Made by a program: the position numbers and the translations under genes
Assembly (NCBI RefSeq): GCF_001942495.1
Contig: NZ_MKZS01000001.1
Coordinates: 3,525,131-3,589,130 of the forward strand
Origin: Moorena bouillonii PNG
GTDB taxonomy: Bacteria > Cyanobacteriota > Cyanobacteriia > Cyanobacteriales > Coleofasciculaceae
Reading direction: 5' to 3'
Length of the DNA stretch: 64,000 nucleotides
Notes under the pieces: generated by a model
Databases searched by the model: none
What the model saw: only the letters and a program-made list of their open reading frames with translations
Told to the model about the DNA's origin: nothing
Shown: positions 1 to 9,010 of the stretch, in pieces
How the letters are laid out: every line of letters starts with the position of its first letter
Numbering within the stretch: position 1 is the stretch's first letter

Positions 1-98
1 CTGATAGCTGATAGCTGATAGCTGAGAGCTGATAGCTGATAGCTGATAGCTGATAGCTGATAGCTGATAGCTGACCACTGACCACTGACCACTGACGC
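1..98. repeat. Heptamer tandem repeat (CTGATAG, then CTGACCA)
   Basis: The window opens with about nine head-to-tail copies of the 7-mer CTGATAG (one variant CTGAGAG), followed by CTGACCA copies. Related AGCTATC arrays lie at about 1618-1652 and 2098-2130. It resembles the short tandemly repeated repetitive (STRR) heptamers known from filamentous cyanobacteria. It sits just past the stop of the symporter gene. No coding role is visible. Confidence 0.85.
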
Positions 99-100
99 AC

Positions 101-1585
101 TCAAGACTCACTACTATTAACCAGTCTCTGGATCGGCTTGATTGATCCGACAATAATAATTAATGCGGAAAGGGCAACAATAGGCACAACTGGCAGAAAA
201 CCGAAGGTAAGACTTTTGGGAATAATCCCTAACTGAAAGCCAATCACTGCGGCTTCACCCACAAGAATCGATACAATACAGGTTAGAGGATGAATAGTTT
301 TGCTATACAATACTGCAATTACCGTGGGAAACAGTACTGCTAATCCGGTAAAGGCTTGGGTTGCGATCGCAGTAATGGTATCTGGGGGATTTTTGGCGAT
401 AATTAAACCAATAATTGCCAATAAAACAATCAGTAGTCTACCAACAAAGGTTTGTTCTTTTAGGGAAGCGGTTTTACGGAAATAAGCAAAATAAATATCT
501 CTGGTTAGCATGGAACTGAGAGCCAAAAGCTGGGAGTCTAAGGTTGACATCAAAGCAGCTAATGCTCCGACCATCACTAAAGAGGCTAGCCAGATTGGTG
601 TATGTTCTGCTAGCATCATCGGAAACACTTGATCAGATGCTTTTGCTGTCAGGTCAGAAAAGGAAATATGTCCCCACATTCCGATTAGTACCGGACAAAT
701 AAACATGATAGCGCTTACTAGGGGATAAATCACTACCGAAACTTTTAGGGAATTGCTATTTTTTGAGGTATAAAATCTCATGAACATCTGGGGAAACATA
801 GGAACACTAAGCATCCAGAGAATCATGAAGCTAAACCACTTACGATAGGTAAAAAAATTATCTATACCCTGTCGAGAAAACAATTCCGGTTTAAGGGTGT
901 AGACAGTACGGTTAGCTTCAGCAATCCCTCCCAGACTAGAAGCAATTGCTGCCACTGCCGCTAACATTAAGGTAAACATTAAAACCCCTTGGATAACATC
1001 GGTTAGGGCAACGCTTCTCATCCCCCCCATGAACACATACAGCACGATCACAATTGTTAAAAAGGTAGCCCCTGTAAAATAAGGAATTTGTCCATTGGTT
1101 AAGGTTTCAATAATATAGCCAGCTCCAATCGGTTGTAGGGTTAAGTAGGGAATGGTGAAAATTACCATAACCCCCAGAAAAATTAATTTGAGGGTATTGC
1201 TAATCCCAGGGGATACACCTGTGCTACGGAAACGAGCTTCCATCAATTCAGAAGGGGTAATTAAGCCGTGTTCTTTACCTACAAGCCAGACTCGATAACC
1301 GATAAAATAAAAGGTTAGTGCGATTAAGCCAGTTCCAAACCCCATCATTCCGTAATAACTCAGACCAATGCGATACCCTGAGCCTGAAAATCCCAGAAAA
1401 GCAAAGGCGCTGAAATTAGTAGCAATTAGGGTAAAAAATAGGAGAATTGCTCCCATGTTACGGTCAGCTAAAAAATAATCATCAGGGGTGTTTTGTTGTT
1501 GGCGATAACCAACTAGTCCTACCACCAGGGTTACTAATAAATACCCAGCGATCACAACATAGGGAATAATCGAGTCTAGTGCCAT
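101..1585 (-). CDS. Sodium:solute symporter (SSS family)
   Basis: A 494-residue polytopic inner-membrane protein with about 13 hydrophobic segments, starting near residue 8 and ending with a helix near residue 480. Length and layout match the SSS family, which couples solute uptake to sodium. The first helix region (TNFSAFAFLGFSGSG, about 56-70) and the central run around residues 340-355 (ALAALMSTLDSQLLALSS) are typical of the family, the latter being the conserved sodium-site helix. The substrate cannot be told from sequence. The start is the ATG at 1585 with AAGGAAG upstream. The small membrane gene at 1868-2074 lies upstream on the same strand, as small DUF3311-like partners often do, but about 280 bases of repeats separate them. 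Family call firm, substrate unknown. Confidence 0.9.
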   Translation of the reverse strand: MALDSIIPYVVIAGYLLVTLVVGLVGYRQQQNTPDDYFLADRNMGAILLFFTLIATNFSAFAFLGFSGSGYRIGLSYYGMMGFGTGLIALTFYFIGYRVWLVGKEHGLITPSELMEARFRSTGVSPGISNTLKLIFLGVMVIFTIPYLTLQPIGAGYIIETLTNGQIPYFTGATFLTIVIVLYVFMGGMRSVALTDVIQGVLMFTLMLAAVAAIASSLGGIAEANRTVYTLKPELFSRQGIDNFFTYRKWFSFMILWMLSVPMFPQMFMRFYTSKNSNSLKVSVVIYPLVSAIMFICPVLIGMWGHISFSDLTAKASDQVFPMMLAEHTPIWLASLVMVGALAALMSTLDSQLLALSSMLTRDIYFAYFRKTASLKEQTFVGRLLIVLLAIIGLIIAKNPPDTITAIATQAFTGLAVLFPTVIAVLYSKTIHPLTCIVSILVGEAAVIGFQLGIIPKSLTFGFLPVVPIVALSALIIIVGSIKPIQRLVNSSES

Positions 1586-1617
1586 AGTTTTAACGGTCTT
1601 CCTTAGACGAAGTGTAA

Positions 1618-1860
1618 GCTATCAGCTATCAGCTATCAGCTATCAGCTATCACACCAATTAAAGTAGGGTGGGCAAAGTAATATAATCTAGAATACTCAC
1701 GCATAAGCAAACTGTTTTTGCCCACCCTACAAGCTGCTATCAGCTATCAGCTTATGGGTTAAGTCACAGGCTAGAAGCCTGTTCCAGACTACTTGAGGTG
1801 CCATTGCCCAAAGGCTGACGGCTGACAGCTGACGGCACCTCAAGTAGCGTGCGCGTAGCG
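1618..1860. repeat. Repeat-filled spacer between symporter and small membrane gene
   Basis: Holds AGCTATC heptamers (1618-1652 and about 1736-1752), a short stretch with GTAGGGTGGGCAAA near 1664 and its near-inverse TTTGCCCACCCTAC near 1714, and a 12-bp inverted repeat ACTTGAGGTGCC (1791-1802) / GGCACCTCAAGT (1834-1845). The last motif recurs near 33683-33732 and inside the caspase-like gene at 23565-23618, so it is a dispersed element. Confidence 0.75.
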
Positions 1861-1867
1861 CATATGC

Positions 1868-2074
1868 TTACGACGAAGTTTCCCAGAAATTTAGCACAAA
1901 TAGTAACAATGCGATCGCAAGGATAATTTGTAAGGCAATAAAATAGAATACCCAGGGGGGAAGATGAAGGAAGGAGAAGGAAATATCTTGCTGCCAAGAC
2001 CAGAAATCTTGGGATAGCAGGAAAATTACCGTAAAGCAGAAAAACCAGAAAAATGAGGATTTTAAAATTGGCAT
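1868..2074 (-). CDS. Small two-helix membrane protein, possible symporter partner
   Basis: A 68-residue protein from the ATG at 2074; a GTG two codons upstream at 2080 is an alternative start. It has two hydrophobic segments (about residues 7-22 and 38-60) joined by a short loop containing DFWSWQQ, and a polar tail. The size, the two helices and the position before an SSS symporter fit the DUF3311-like small proteins that accompany some SSS transporters. This is an inference from layout, because the family signature is weak. It is codirectional with the symporter, with about 280 bases of repeats between them, so joint transcription is possible but unproven. Confidence 0.55.
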   Translation of the reverse strand: MPILKSSFFWFFCFTVIFLLSQDFWSWQQDISFSFLHLPPWVFYFIALQIILAIALLLFVLNFWETSS

Positions 2075-2097
2075 CAGCACTTTAGGAAAGGGAACGT

Positions 2098-2533
2098 AAG
2101 CTATCAGCTGTCAGCTATCAGCTATCAGCAGGTGCGACCCGTGGCGAATTTAATAATTAGATGCGGAAAGCGCACCTAATATGCTTAGATGGGCTTTTCC
2201 CCAAACTTTCAATTCGATAAAATCTCGAACTATTAAATTCTACCTTTTGAGGTTTATGTTAAGCTGACGGCTGACAGCTGACGGCTGACAGCTGACGAGA
2301 GCACTAACTAAGGTATGGTAGAAAATAGTGTTTTCTTACTGATAAACCATTATAGGTAAGCTAGCGATGCAGCGCGGTCTTGGGAAGGCAGCGCGGTCTT
2401 GGGGGTCCCCCCCATGAGCGACTGCCGTGGTTTCCCCCATGAGCGACTGCATCAAGACATTGGGTTAGTTGAACTTGGCTATCATATCATTTATTATTGA
2501 TTTTTTATCCACAAACCCATCAGCCATCTTTGG
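2098..2533. repeat. Gene-free stretch with palindromic and G-rich repeats
   Basis: Contains AGCTATC heptamers, one copy of the dispersed palindrome with GGTGCGACCC and GGCGAATT (2131-2177), GCTGACG/GCTGACA heptamers at about 2264-2297, and a G/C-rich repeat at 2364-2455 with two copies each of GCAGCGCGGTCTTGGG and CCCCCATGAGCGACTGC. The unit at 2390-2418 recurs, inverted and with 28 of 29 bases identical, inside the histidine kinase gene at 5259-5287. No gene seen. Confidence 0.75.
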
Positions 2534-3700
2534 CTACCAACTCTGATGAATTGGCAAGGTGAAATAGAATCTTGAGCCAACACCAGACTCGGATTCGACC
2601 CAAATATTTCCACCGTGACACTGGACGATTTTCTGACAAATGGCTAAACCAATCCCGGTACCGGGATACTTGCTCCTACCATGTAGTCGTTGGAATATGG
2701 AAAAAATTCGTTCAGCATACTTGGTTGGAATACCAATACCATTATCTCGAACCCCTATTAACCATTTGGATTCCTGCAACTGAGCTTCAATGTGAATCTC
2801 AGGAGTTGCCTCGGAACGGAATTTGATGCCATTACTGATTAGATTCTGGAACAATTCCACCATGTGTTGGGGATTAGCTGAGATAGTTGGCAGTGGATCA
2901 TGGGTGATGACAGCATGATTTTCTTTAATGGTAACACTCAAGTTTTCAAGAACCTGTTCAAGCACTTCAGCGATATCTGTGGGTTCAAAGGTCAGTTCAG
3001 ACCGACCCAAACGGGAGTAGGCGAGCAGATCTTTAATCAGACTCTGCATGCGGAAAACACCATCAACAATGTAAGCCATGTATTTGTCTGCTTCGCGATC
3101 CAATTTCCCCTGGTACTCTTCCACCAGCAATTCTGTGAAACTCTTGACCTTCCGCAGGGGTTCTTGTAAATCGTGGGAAGCCACATAAGCAAACTGTTCC
3201 AGTTCTCGGTTAGAGTTCTGTAACTGCTCAATCCACCTTGAAAATTCTGTATTGGTTATGCGATCGCTAATCCCGCAGCTAAACCCCAAGACAAATTCCA
3301 CTGAACCATCACTGGCCAACTCTGGTACCAGACAGGATTGATAAAACTGTCGCCCATTCTCTGTGTTCCACTGGAATTCAATGCTCTTTTCTTGACCTGT
3401 AGCAAACACCTTTTCCATGGCTCTATCCCATAAATGGATAAAGTCTTCTGGCATCTGCAGGTCACGATGGGTTTTGCCGATCAATTCTGACTGGGCGATC
3501 CCAATGGCCTTGGACAGGGACGGATTAGCATAGACATAACGAAATTCCCGGTCAAATACCCCTATACACTCGGGAGAATTGTCCACTAGGGACTGAAACA
3601 GGTATTCCCGAGAGCTTAGAGATGGTTTTGCTGGTATGCGATCGCTTTTTTGAAGGGTCATTCTTTTGGCAGACAAGTCGGACAAGGAACAATCAATCAA
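2534..3700 (-). CDS. PAS-domain sensor histidine kinase
   Basis: A 388-residue kinase without a membrane segment, so probably cytoplasmic. A PAS domain covers about residues 32-150 (SPECIGVFDREFRYVYANPS, then GKTHRDL). The dimerisation box is ASHDLQEPLRKVKSF near residue 175, with H the phosphoacceptor. The ATPase domain has the N box LFQNLISNGIKF, G1 DNGIGI, F box IFSIFQRLH and G2 GTGIGLAI. The H-box form (SHDLQEPLR) is that of the phytochrome-like/bacteriophytochrome kinase group. The start taken is TTG at 3700 because AAGGAAGG lies five bases before it; the ATG at 3661 would give 375 residues and has a poorer ribosome site. No response regulator is adjacent. The signal is unknown. Confidence 0.88.
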   Translation of the reverse strand: MIDCSLSDLSAKRMTLQKSDRIPAKPSLSSREYLFQSLVDNSPECIGVFDREFRYVYANPSLSKAIGIAQSELIGKTHRDLQMPEDFIHLWDRAMEKVFATGQEKSIEFQWNTENGRQFYQSCLVPELASDGSVEFVLGFSCGISDRITNTEFSRWIEQLQNSNRELEQFAYVASHDLQEPLRKVKSFTELLVEEYQGKLDREADKYMAYIVDGVFRMQSLIKDLLAYSRLGRSELTFEPTDIAEVLEQVLENLSVTIKENHAVITHDPLPTISANPQHMVELFQNLISNGIKFRSEATPEIHIEAQLQESKWLIGVRDNGIGIPTKYAERIFSIFQRLHGRSKYPGTGIGLAICQKIVQCHGGNIWVESESGVGSRFYFTLPIHQSW

Positions 3701-3901
3701 ACCTTCCTTGTAGAGACGTTGCAGACAACATCCCTACAAACCAGAACGATTTAACCGGACACGATATCAATTTTAGCTTTGTCCTCTACACTGGCAGCAA
3801 CTGGTTCGGGTGCTCAATTGTGATCAATCCGATCCTACCGGAATTGATATTACCCATTACCCATTATCGGATCCTGGATATCATGATTATTCAACCAGAT
3901 T

Positions 3902-4016
3902 TGATCAGGACTTAGGCACCAAGACCCTTAAAACCCGGTTTCTGGCTATAAATCAAAGGCTCAAATTGCTGTAATTTTTTTTAAGAAACCGGGTTGGCGG
4001 CGTAAGTCCTGTTGAT
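3902..4016. repeat. Candidate miniature inverted-repeat element
   Basis: Perfect 12-bp arms AACCCGGTTTCT (3932-3943) and AGAAACCGGGTT (3984-3995) flank an AT-rich centre. Outside them CAGGACTTA and TAAGTCCTG form a second inverted pair, giving about 115 bp of symmetric sequence. No coding capacity. It lies just upstream of the histidine kinase start at 4039, in the 338-base space between two divergent kinase genes, so it may also carry transcription signals. Confidence 0.55.
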
Positions 4017-4038
4017 CTTAGATGTCTGTTAAATAAGC

Positions 4039-5565
4039 ATGTTTCAAACTACTCGCCGACGCCTTGCTCTGTGGTACACTACCGTCACAGCAGTCTTACT
4101 GTTACTATTTGCAACTGGTGTCTATCTTTATGTCCGCCACACCCTGATTGAACGGGTTGATGACACCCTCAAACATGTCGTAGAAGTGGTAGAGCGATCA
4201 CTGGTGATTCAACCTGTGGATCATGGCGAGATGCCCTATCAATTCAACATTGAAGCCAGTTTTCGAGACAATAGTGATCGGGTAGAAGATGACCACATTG
4301 ACCTGGAGTGGTTTAGTCCGAAGGGGGATTTGCTTTGGTCAACCTTCTCAGAACCCTTAACTATTCCCTTAAAGACCAACACCACTAGGGCAACAGTTCA
4401 TTTATCAGCAGAGCATCTCCTGCGACAGTTAACCCAACCGGTGCAAATCGAGGATTATATCTTGGGTTATTTACGGGTGAGCCACCCATGGTTTGAAGTC
4501 ACCAAACCCAGCCACCAACTGATATTTGATCTGACTCTAGGTACAGTGGTGATGATTATCTCTACTGGTGCTATTGGTTGGTTACTATCTGGTATGGCTA
4601 TGAAGCCAGTAAGAGAGTCCTACCAACGGCTTAAACAATTCACTGCTGATGCTTCCCACGAACTGAGAAACCCAATTGCTACGATTCAGACTAACGTGCA
4701 AGTTGCTCTGGGGGATCCCGATTTGGCATCTGAGTTGCAACGGCACCAACTCGAAGTGATAGAGCGATTAACCCAGCGCTTAGGAAAACTGGTCAATGAC
4801 CTGCTGTTTTTGGCTCGTGCTGATAGCGGTATGGTAAAACCCCAGTGGCAATTAGTCCACCTAGATGCTTTGCTAATGGAAGTGATCGAGGAGCAACAAC
4901 TGATTGCTACAGACAAAGGTATTTCCCTGTACTTGATTGAAATCCCCAATCCCGATCATGGACAGAGCACACAGCAGACAGAGCAGACAGAGGAAGAGAT
5001 GGGGGCTGGTGAGGTATTTCTGCCACCCTGCCCTAGTAAGGAATTCCAAAATCCAACATTCGACGAAGATGCCTTTACCTTTGAGGGGGATTGGAATCAA
5101 TTGGTACGTTTATTTACCAATCTAGTGAATAATGCTGTGCAATACACACCCGCCTCTACCAAAACTCCAGGGGAAGCATTTATTCAAGTGGAATTACAAC
5201 AGTTAGAACCTCCCAGCAAACGTAGGCCAACCAACCTACAATTCCTCACTGGTAGTCCCTCATGGGGGGGACCGCCAAGACCGCGCTACCTCCTTCAAGT
5301 TAAGGTAACTGATTCCGGTCAAGGCATCTGTGCATCAGCATTACCTCACATTTTTGATCGCTTTTATCGAGCTGATCCAGCTAGACCTTATGATACAGCA
5401 AAAGGAGCTGGGCTAGGTTTAGCGATCGCTAAAACAATAGTTGAAAATCACCACGGTCAAATCGAAGTTGAAAGCACTCTCAACCAAGGGACAACGTTTA
5501 CAGTTACAATACCCGTTTTTATAAAAAGCAAGGCTGAAAGCCCTGTCGAAAGCGAGCAGGTATGA
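4039..5565 (+). CDS. Membrane sensor histidine kinase
   Basis: A 508-residue kinase with an N-terminal helix (about 13-33), a periplasmic sensor region (about 34-165) and a second helix (about 166-188), then the H box ADASHELRNPIATIQTNVQV (about 205-224). The catalytic part has the N box LFTNLVNNAVQYTP, G1 DSGQGI, F box IFDRFYR and G2 GAGLGLAIAK. The layout resembles the cyanobacterial RppB/NrsS group of OmpR-linked kinases, which sense redox or metals; that is only a resemblance. No regulator gene is next to it. Oddity: residues about 407-417 (SPSWGGPPRPR) are encoded by a dispersed G-rich repeat (5259-5287) lying in frame in the loop before the G1 box. A low-complexity Gln/Glu stretch also lies near residue 315. 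Confidence 0.9.
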   Translation: MFQTTRRRLALWYTTVTAVLLLLFATGVYLYVRHTLIERVDDTLKHVVEVVERSLVIQPVDHGEMPYQFNIEASFRDNSDRVEDDHIDLEWFSPKGDLLWSTFSEPLTIPLKTNTTRATVHLSAEHLLRQLTQPVQIEDYILGYLRVSHPWFEVTKPSHQLIFDLTLGTVVMIISTGAIGWLLSGMAMKPVRESYQRLKQFTADASHELRNPIATIQTNVQVALGDPDLASELQRHQLEVIERLTQRLGKLVNDLLFLARADSGMVKPQWQLVHLDALLMEVIEEQQLIATDKGISLYLIEIPNPDHGQSTQQTEQTEEEMGAGEVFLPPCPSKEFQNPTFDEDAFTFEGDWNQLVRLFTNLVNNAVQYTPASTKTPGEAFIQVELQQLEPPSKRRPTNLQFLTGSPSWGGPPRPRYLLQVKVTDSGQGICASALPHIFDRFYRADPARPYDTAKGAGLGLAIAKTIVENHHGQIEVESTLNQGTTFTVTIPVFIKSKAESPVESEQV

Positions 5566-5763
5566 AAGCAAAAATATTTTGTATAATCATGTGTCTGCCA
5601 AAATTGACAATGCGTTCGCGTAGCCTGGCCTACGGGCAATCGCAAAGCGCTTCCAAAGCAACATCCCTCTCTAGTCAGGGGTAGTTTCACGCTATAGTTG
5701 AAAATAAGCTCAACTAGCTCCAAAACAGGACATAAAAGACATCACTTAATAGGTGAGGTGGTT
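5566..5763. repeat. Short spacer with dispersed GCGTAGC-type repeat
   Basis: Contains GCGTTCGCGTAGCCTGGCC at about 5611 followed by an inverted partner (GGCAATCGCAAAGCGC), one of the many GTTCGCGTAGCGTGGCC-like units in this window. A weak start codon exists at 5698, but the ribosome site favours 5764 for the next gene. Confidence 0.6.
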
Positions 5764-6327
5764 ATGGTTGCTTCTTATCAGGGAGACTACATTACTCCCG
5801 AAGCTTATCTAGACTGGGAGGAAAAGCAAGAACTCAACTATGAATATATCGACGGCGAAGTCTATGCTATGAGTGGGGGAACTATTCCCCACGGAACCAT
5901 TGCGCTGAATCTTGCCACTGCCTTAAAAAGCCATTTGGGGGGAGGTTCGTGTCGTCCTTTTATCTTTAGTGTCAAAGTGGGTGTATCGGAAAAAGGCCCC
6001 TTTCACTACCCCGATGTCATGGTAACCTGCGACCAACGAGACAGCAATGCCCTCAAAGTCATTTATCATCCCTGTCTGATTGCAGAAGTCCTCTCTCCCT
6101 CCACTGAAGCCTTTGATCGAGGTCGCAAATTTGCTAACTATCGCCGTATCAAAACCTTACAAGAATACCTTTTGATTGATACTCAACAGATCACTATCGA
6201 GTGCTTCCGGCGCAATCCACAAGGCAAATGGGAACTCAATCCCTACACAGAAGGAGAAGAAATTCACTTGACCAGCATTGATTTTAGTTGTCCCATCTCC
6301 TTAATTTATGAGAATGTTACAGTCTAG
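5764..6327 (+). CDS. Uma2 family (DUF820) restriction-endonuclease-fold protein
   Basis: From the ATG at 5764, preceded by GAGGTGG, the protein has 187 residues, the usual Uma2 length; an in-frame ATG at 5698 would add 22 residues unlike the family. The N-terminal pattern YLDWEEKQELNYEYIDGEVY and the core PDVMVTCD, then LIAEVLSPST and LQEYLLID, are the Uma2 signature with acidic and lysine/glutamate positions of a PD-(D/E)XK-like fold. These proteins are extremely numerous in cyanobacteria and their role is not settled. It stands alone on the plus strand between repeats. Confidence 0.9.
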   Translation: MVASYQGDYITPEAYLDWEEKQELNYEYIDGEVYAMSGGTIPHGTIALNLATALKSHLGGGSCRPFIFSVKVGVSEKGPFHYPDVMVTCDQRDSNALKVIYHPCLIAEVLSPSTEAFDRGRKFANYRRIKTLQEYLLIDTQQITIECFRRNPQGKWELNPYTEGEEIHLTSIDFSCPISLIYENVTV

Positions 6328-6546
6328 TTACTGTATAGTAGTGAGTGCTTAAGGGCTGAGTTTTTATATAAACGTACTACCAAAATTCAATAATTTGCTC
6401 CAATTGGATTAATTAGTACTAATTAGTACGTCCACCATCAGGATTTCCAGTAGTAGCAAATTCCGGGTAAATGATCTATTAGCAATCACTAATATCTAAG
6501 AATTAATATCTAATATCTAATATCTAAGACTATCATGCTATCATAG

Positions 6547-7476
6547 CTAATAGCTAATACCTAATTCTGTGAGAAAGGCATTGAATGTCTCTTGATCAGG
6601 CAAAGAAGGCTGAGCCCCAGCCTTAGTCACAGCAAGCGCCCCAGCTGCAGCTCCCCATACTACCGCTTGCCGCAACGGTAACCCTTTGGCTATTGCCACA
6701 GCCATTGCACCATTAAACGCATCTCCAGCCGCCACGGTATCCACAGCCTCAACAGAAAAAGCGGGGACGAAGAACGATTCAGAACCAGTGGCACAGAAAA
6801 CCCCCTGCTCCCCTAAGGTCACAATCACCGTATCCACACCTCGTTGCAACAGTACTTCCGATGCGTTCTTGGCTGACTCTATGGTATCGACAGGAAAATC
6901 CACTAGTACAGAGGCTTCCAACTGATTCGGTGTCATAATATCCACCATGCCATACAGTTCCTCTGGCAACTCCTGAGCTGGTGCTGGGTCAAGAATCACT
7001 GGACAACCCACTTTCTGAGCTGCCGCTGCTGCTAAGAGCACCACGGACATGGGAATCTCCAACTGTATCAATAAAACAGCGGCTCCTGGCAACAAACTAC
7101 TGAGGCGTTCCAGATCAGTTTCATTAACATGCCCATTAGCACCAGCCACGAAAATAATGGTATTCTCCCCAGCCTCATCCACCGAAATCACTGCAATCCC
7201 AGAACTCACCCCCTCCTCAACCAAAACACTATCAGTGTCAACACCGGTTACGCCTAGACTGTGGCCTAGCTGAGTTCCAAAATCATCACTACCAACGCGC
7301 CCCACCATTTTAGTGGGGATACCCAACCGTGCCACCGCCACAGCTTGATTTGCCCCTTTCCCACCAGGGGCAGTAAAAAATTCATGGCCTTGTAGTGTTT
7401 CACCTGGAACTGGTAACCGGGGAGTTTTGGCTACCAAATCCATATTGATACTGCCGAAAACAATAACTGGTTTCAT
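6547..7476 (-). CDS. rbsK: Ribokinase
   Basis: A 309-residue PfkB-family sugar kinase that would phosphorylate D-ribose to ribose 5-phosphate in the cytoplasm. Motif 1 is GGKGANQAVAVARLG (about residues 38-52) and motif 2 is DTVAAGDAFNGAMAV (about 246-260), with D of AAGDAFNG the catalytic base. The N-terminus VFGSINMDLV is characteristic of ribokinases, and length is typical (about 300-310). No ribose transporter or pyranase is adjacent, so the gene is not in a classical rbs operon. Start ATG at 7476. Ribokinase is the best reading; another PfkB sugar kinase is possible. Confidence 0.9.
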   Translation of the reverse strand: MKPVIVFGSINMDLVAKTPRLPVPGETLQGHEFFTAPGGKGANQAVAVARLGIPTKMVGRVGSDDFGTQLGHSLGVTGVDTDSVLVEEGVSSGIAVISVDEAGENTIIFVAGANGHVNETDLERLSSLLPGAAVLLIQLEIPMSVVLLAAAAAQKVGCPVILDPAPAQELPEELYGMVDIMTPNQLEASVLVDFPVDTIESAKNASEVLLQRGVDTVIVTLGEQGVFCATGSESFFVPAFSVEAVDTVAAGDAFNGAMAVAIAKGLPLRQAVVWGAAAGALAVTKAGAQPSLPDQETFNAFLTELGISY

Positions 7477-7890
7477 GGTTAACAGAATTAAAAGTTAGCA
7501 AGTTTAAAGTTTAAAAGAGTTACAAGGCAAGGAAGCTCAAGTTGTTCGCGTAGCGTGGCCATAGGCCAAGGTTGAACCTTTTAACCTTAAACATTATAAC
7601 CTGACAACCTTCAAAATTAATGGTGACAAAAACCAGAATTGGTTTCATATTTAGTTGAATAGAGTTACCTTTAACAGAGTTAGAATTTATTTAGTAAGTT
7701 TAAAGTTGAAGGTTCAAACGTTGGCCAATAGGCCACGCTACCCGAACAAGCTGCCAATCTGCCAACCTGCCAACCTGCCAACCTGCCAACCTGCCAACCT
7801 GCCAACCTGCCAACCTACCAACCTACCCTACACCGAATACGGGGCGAAGAACCTTCTAACCTTTGAACCTTCAACTAATGCATCTTGCAT
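7477..7890. repeat. Gene-free repeats, including a GCCAACCT octamer array
   Basis: Contains GTTCGCGTAGCGTGGCC with its mirror half near 7544-7572, a similar inverted unit near 7721-7747, and a tandem array of the 8-mer CTGCCAAC (7751-7826, about nine copies). A weak reading frame across the array is repeat-derived and not taken as a gene. Confidence 0.8.
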
Positions 7891-8973
7891 CTATAAAGCT
7901 GGGTTCAAACCAAGTAGCTTGAGCAACCGCTCAATGTCGAAATATTCATTCATCATCTGTTGCATACACTCCACCTTAATTGCTTCATGGAGATGTACTT
8001 GACCAAAAGACTTGTCAATAATCTCAACAGTAGTTAGGGTGTCTAAATCAACGGAAAGTACTGGAATTTCAAACTCTTCAGCACGTCTGAGAATAACCGA
8101 TTGAGGCTGAACTTGACCGGTGAGGATTAAACAGTGGGTTGAGGTTTCTAGAGCAGCCATCTGAAGGTCTGGGCGATCCCCTCCCGTCACCACCGCCATA
8201 TTAACGCCCTTGCGTAGATACTTCAGAGCAGCATTGACATTCATCGCCCCAATGGTCAAGGTTTCCACCATCAAATCCAAACGGTCAGGGCAGCATAGCA
8301 CTTTAGCTTGCAACTGATCTACTAGTTCCCGAACACTAACACTGCGCAACAGATTATTTCTAGGCAGCATTCCCAATACTGGGATTTCTTGCCGTTCCAG
8401 AAACGGTTTCAATGTTGTTTTTACCCTTGATAGCTTGTCTTGGGGAATATCATTAATTAAAACTCCCAGTAAGCTTTCTCCCAGACGTTGCTTAGCAAAT
8501 AACAACGCATCTGCTAGTAAAACTGAGTGAAAACGAGCCACCAATAAGACAGCAGCATCAATTGTCTGAGCAACTTTTGGTAATGATAAGTTAAACAGAG
8601 TTCCTGCACTCAAGGTTGCTGCTCCTTCCACCAAAACTACATCACTATTTAGTGGTTGGAGATAGTCTTGAAGAGACTGACGGTAATCGGTTGAGTCTTG
8701 TCCTCCCAAACGTTTTTCAATGGTTTCAGCATCCATAAACAGCAAAGGCGATCCCACCATGTTCTCTGGCAACTTAAGTATGTCAGTGATAAACTGGACA
8801 TCTTCCTCTATGGTTGACCCTTGATTGCTACTCAAAAAGTTACCCAGTGGTTTACAGTAGGCAATCGTTATCCCTTTTGCTTGCAGTTGATCGGCAATTC
8901 CCAGGATCGTTGCTGACTTACCGCTGTAAGCTTCTGTTGACCCAATTAGTAAATACTTAGCGGATTTTGCCAC
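7891..8973 (-). CDS. BioD-like P-loop NTPase with DRTGG domain
   Basis: A 360-residue cytoplasmic protein. The N-terminal half is a dethiobiotin-synthetase-like (AAA_26) P-loop domain: LLIGSTEAYSGKSATILG carries the Walker A (GSTEAYSGKS, about residues 10-19), and VVLVEGA lies near 115-121. The C-terminal part (about 215-325) is a DRTGG domain, here with VVTGGDRPDLQMAAL. The same pair of domains forms the N-terminus of long phosphotransacetylases, but the catalytic Pta domain is absent, so it is not a Pta. It starts at GTG 8973 and lies 37 bases after the EbsA-like gene on the same strand, which suggests one transcript. The exact role is unknown. Confidence 0.85.
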   Translation of the reverse strand: MAKSAKYLLIGSTEAYSGKSATILGIADQLQAKGITIAYCKPLGNFLSSNQGSTIEEDVQFITDILKLPENMVGSPLLFMDAETIEKRLGGQDSTDYRQSLQDYLQPLNSDVVLVEGAATLSAGTLFNLSLPKVAQTIDAAVLLVARFHSVLLADALLFAKQRLGESLLGVLINDIPQDKLSRVKTTLKPFLERQEIPVLGMLPRNNLLRSVSVRELVDQLQAKVLCCPDRLDLMVETLTIGAMNVNAALKYLRKGVNMAVVTGGDRPDLQMAALETSTHCLILTGQVQPQSVILRRAEEFEIPVLSVDLDTLTTVEIIDKSFGQVHLHEAIKVECMQQMMNEYFDIERLLKLLGLNPAL

Positions 8974-9010
8974 CCCTTATTTACACTCCTATAACTAGAG
9001 AACTGGTTGT

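Noticed and set aside
7655-8002. 115-codon plus-strand frame
   Set aside because: Its middle is the CTGCCAAC array and its end overlaps the BioD/DRTGG gene in antisense.
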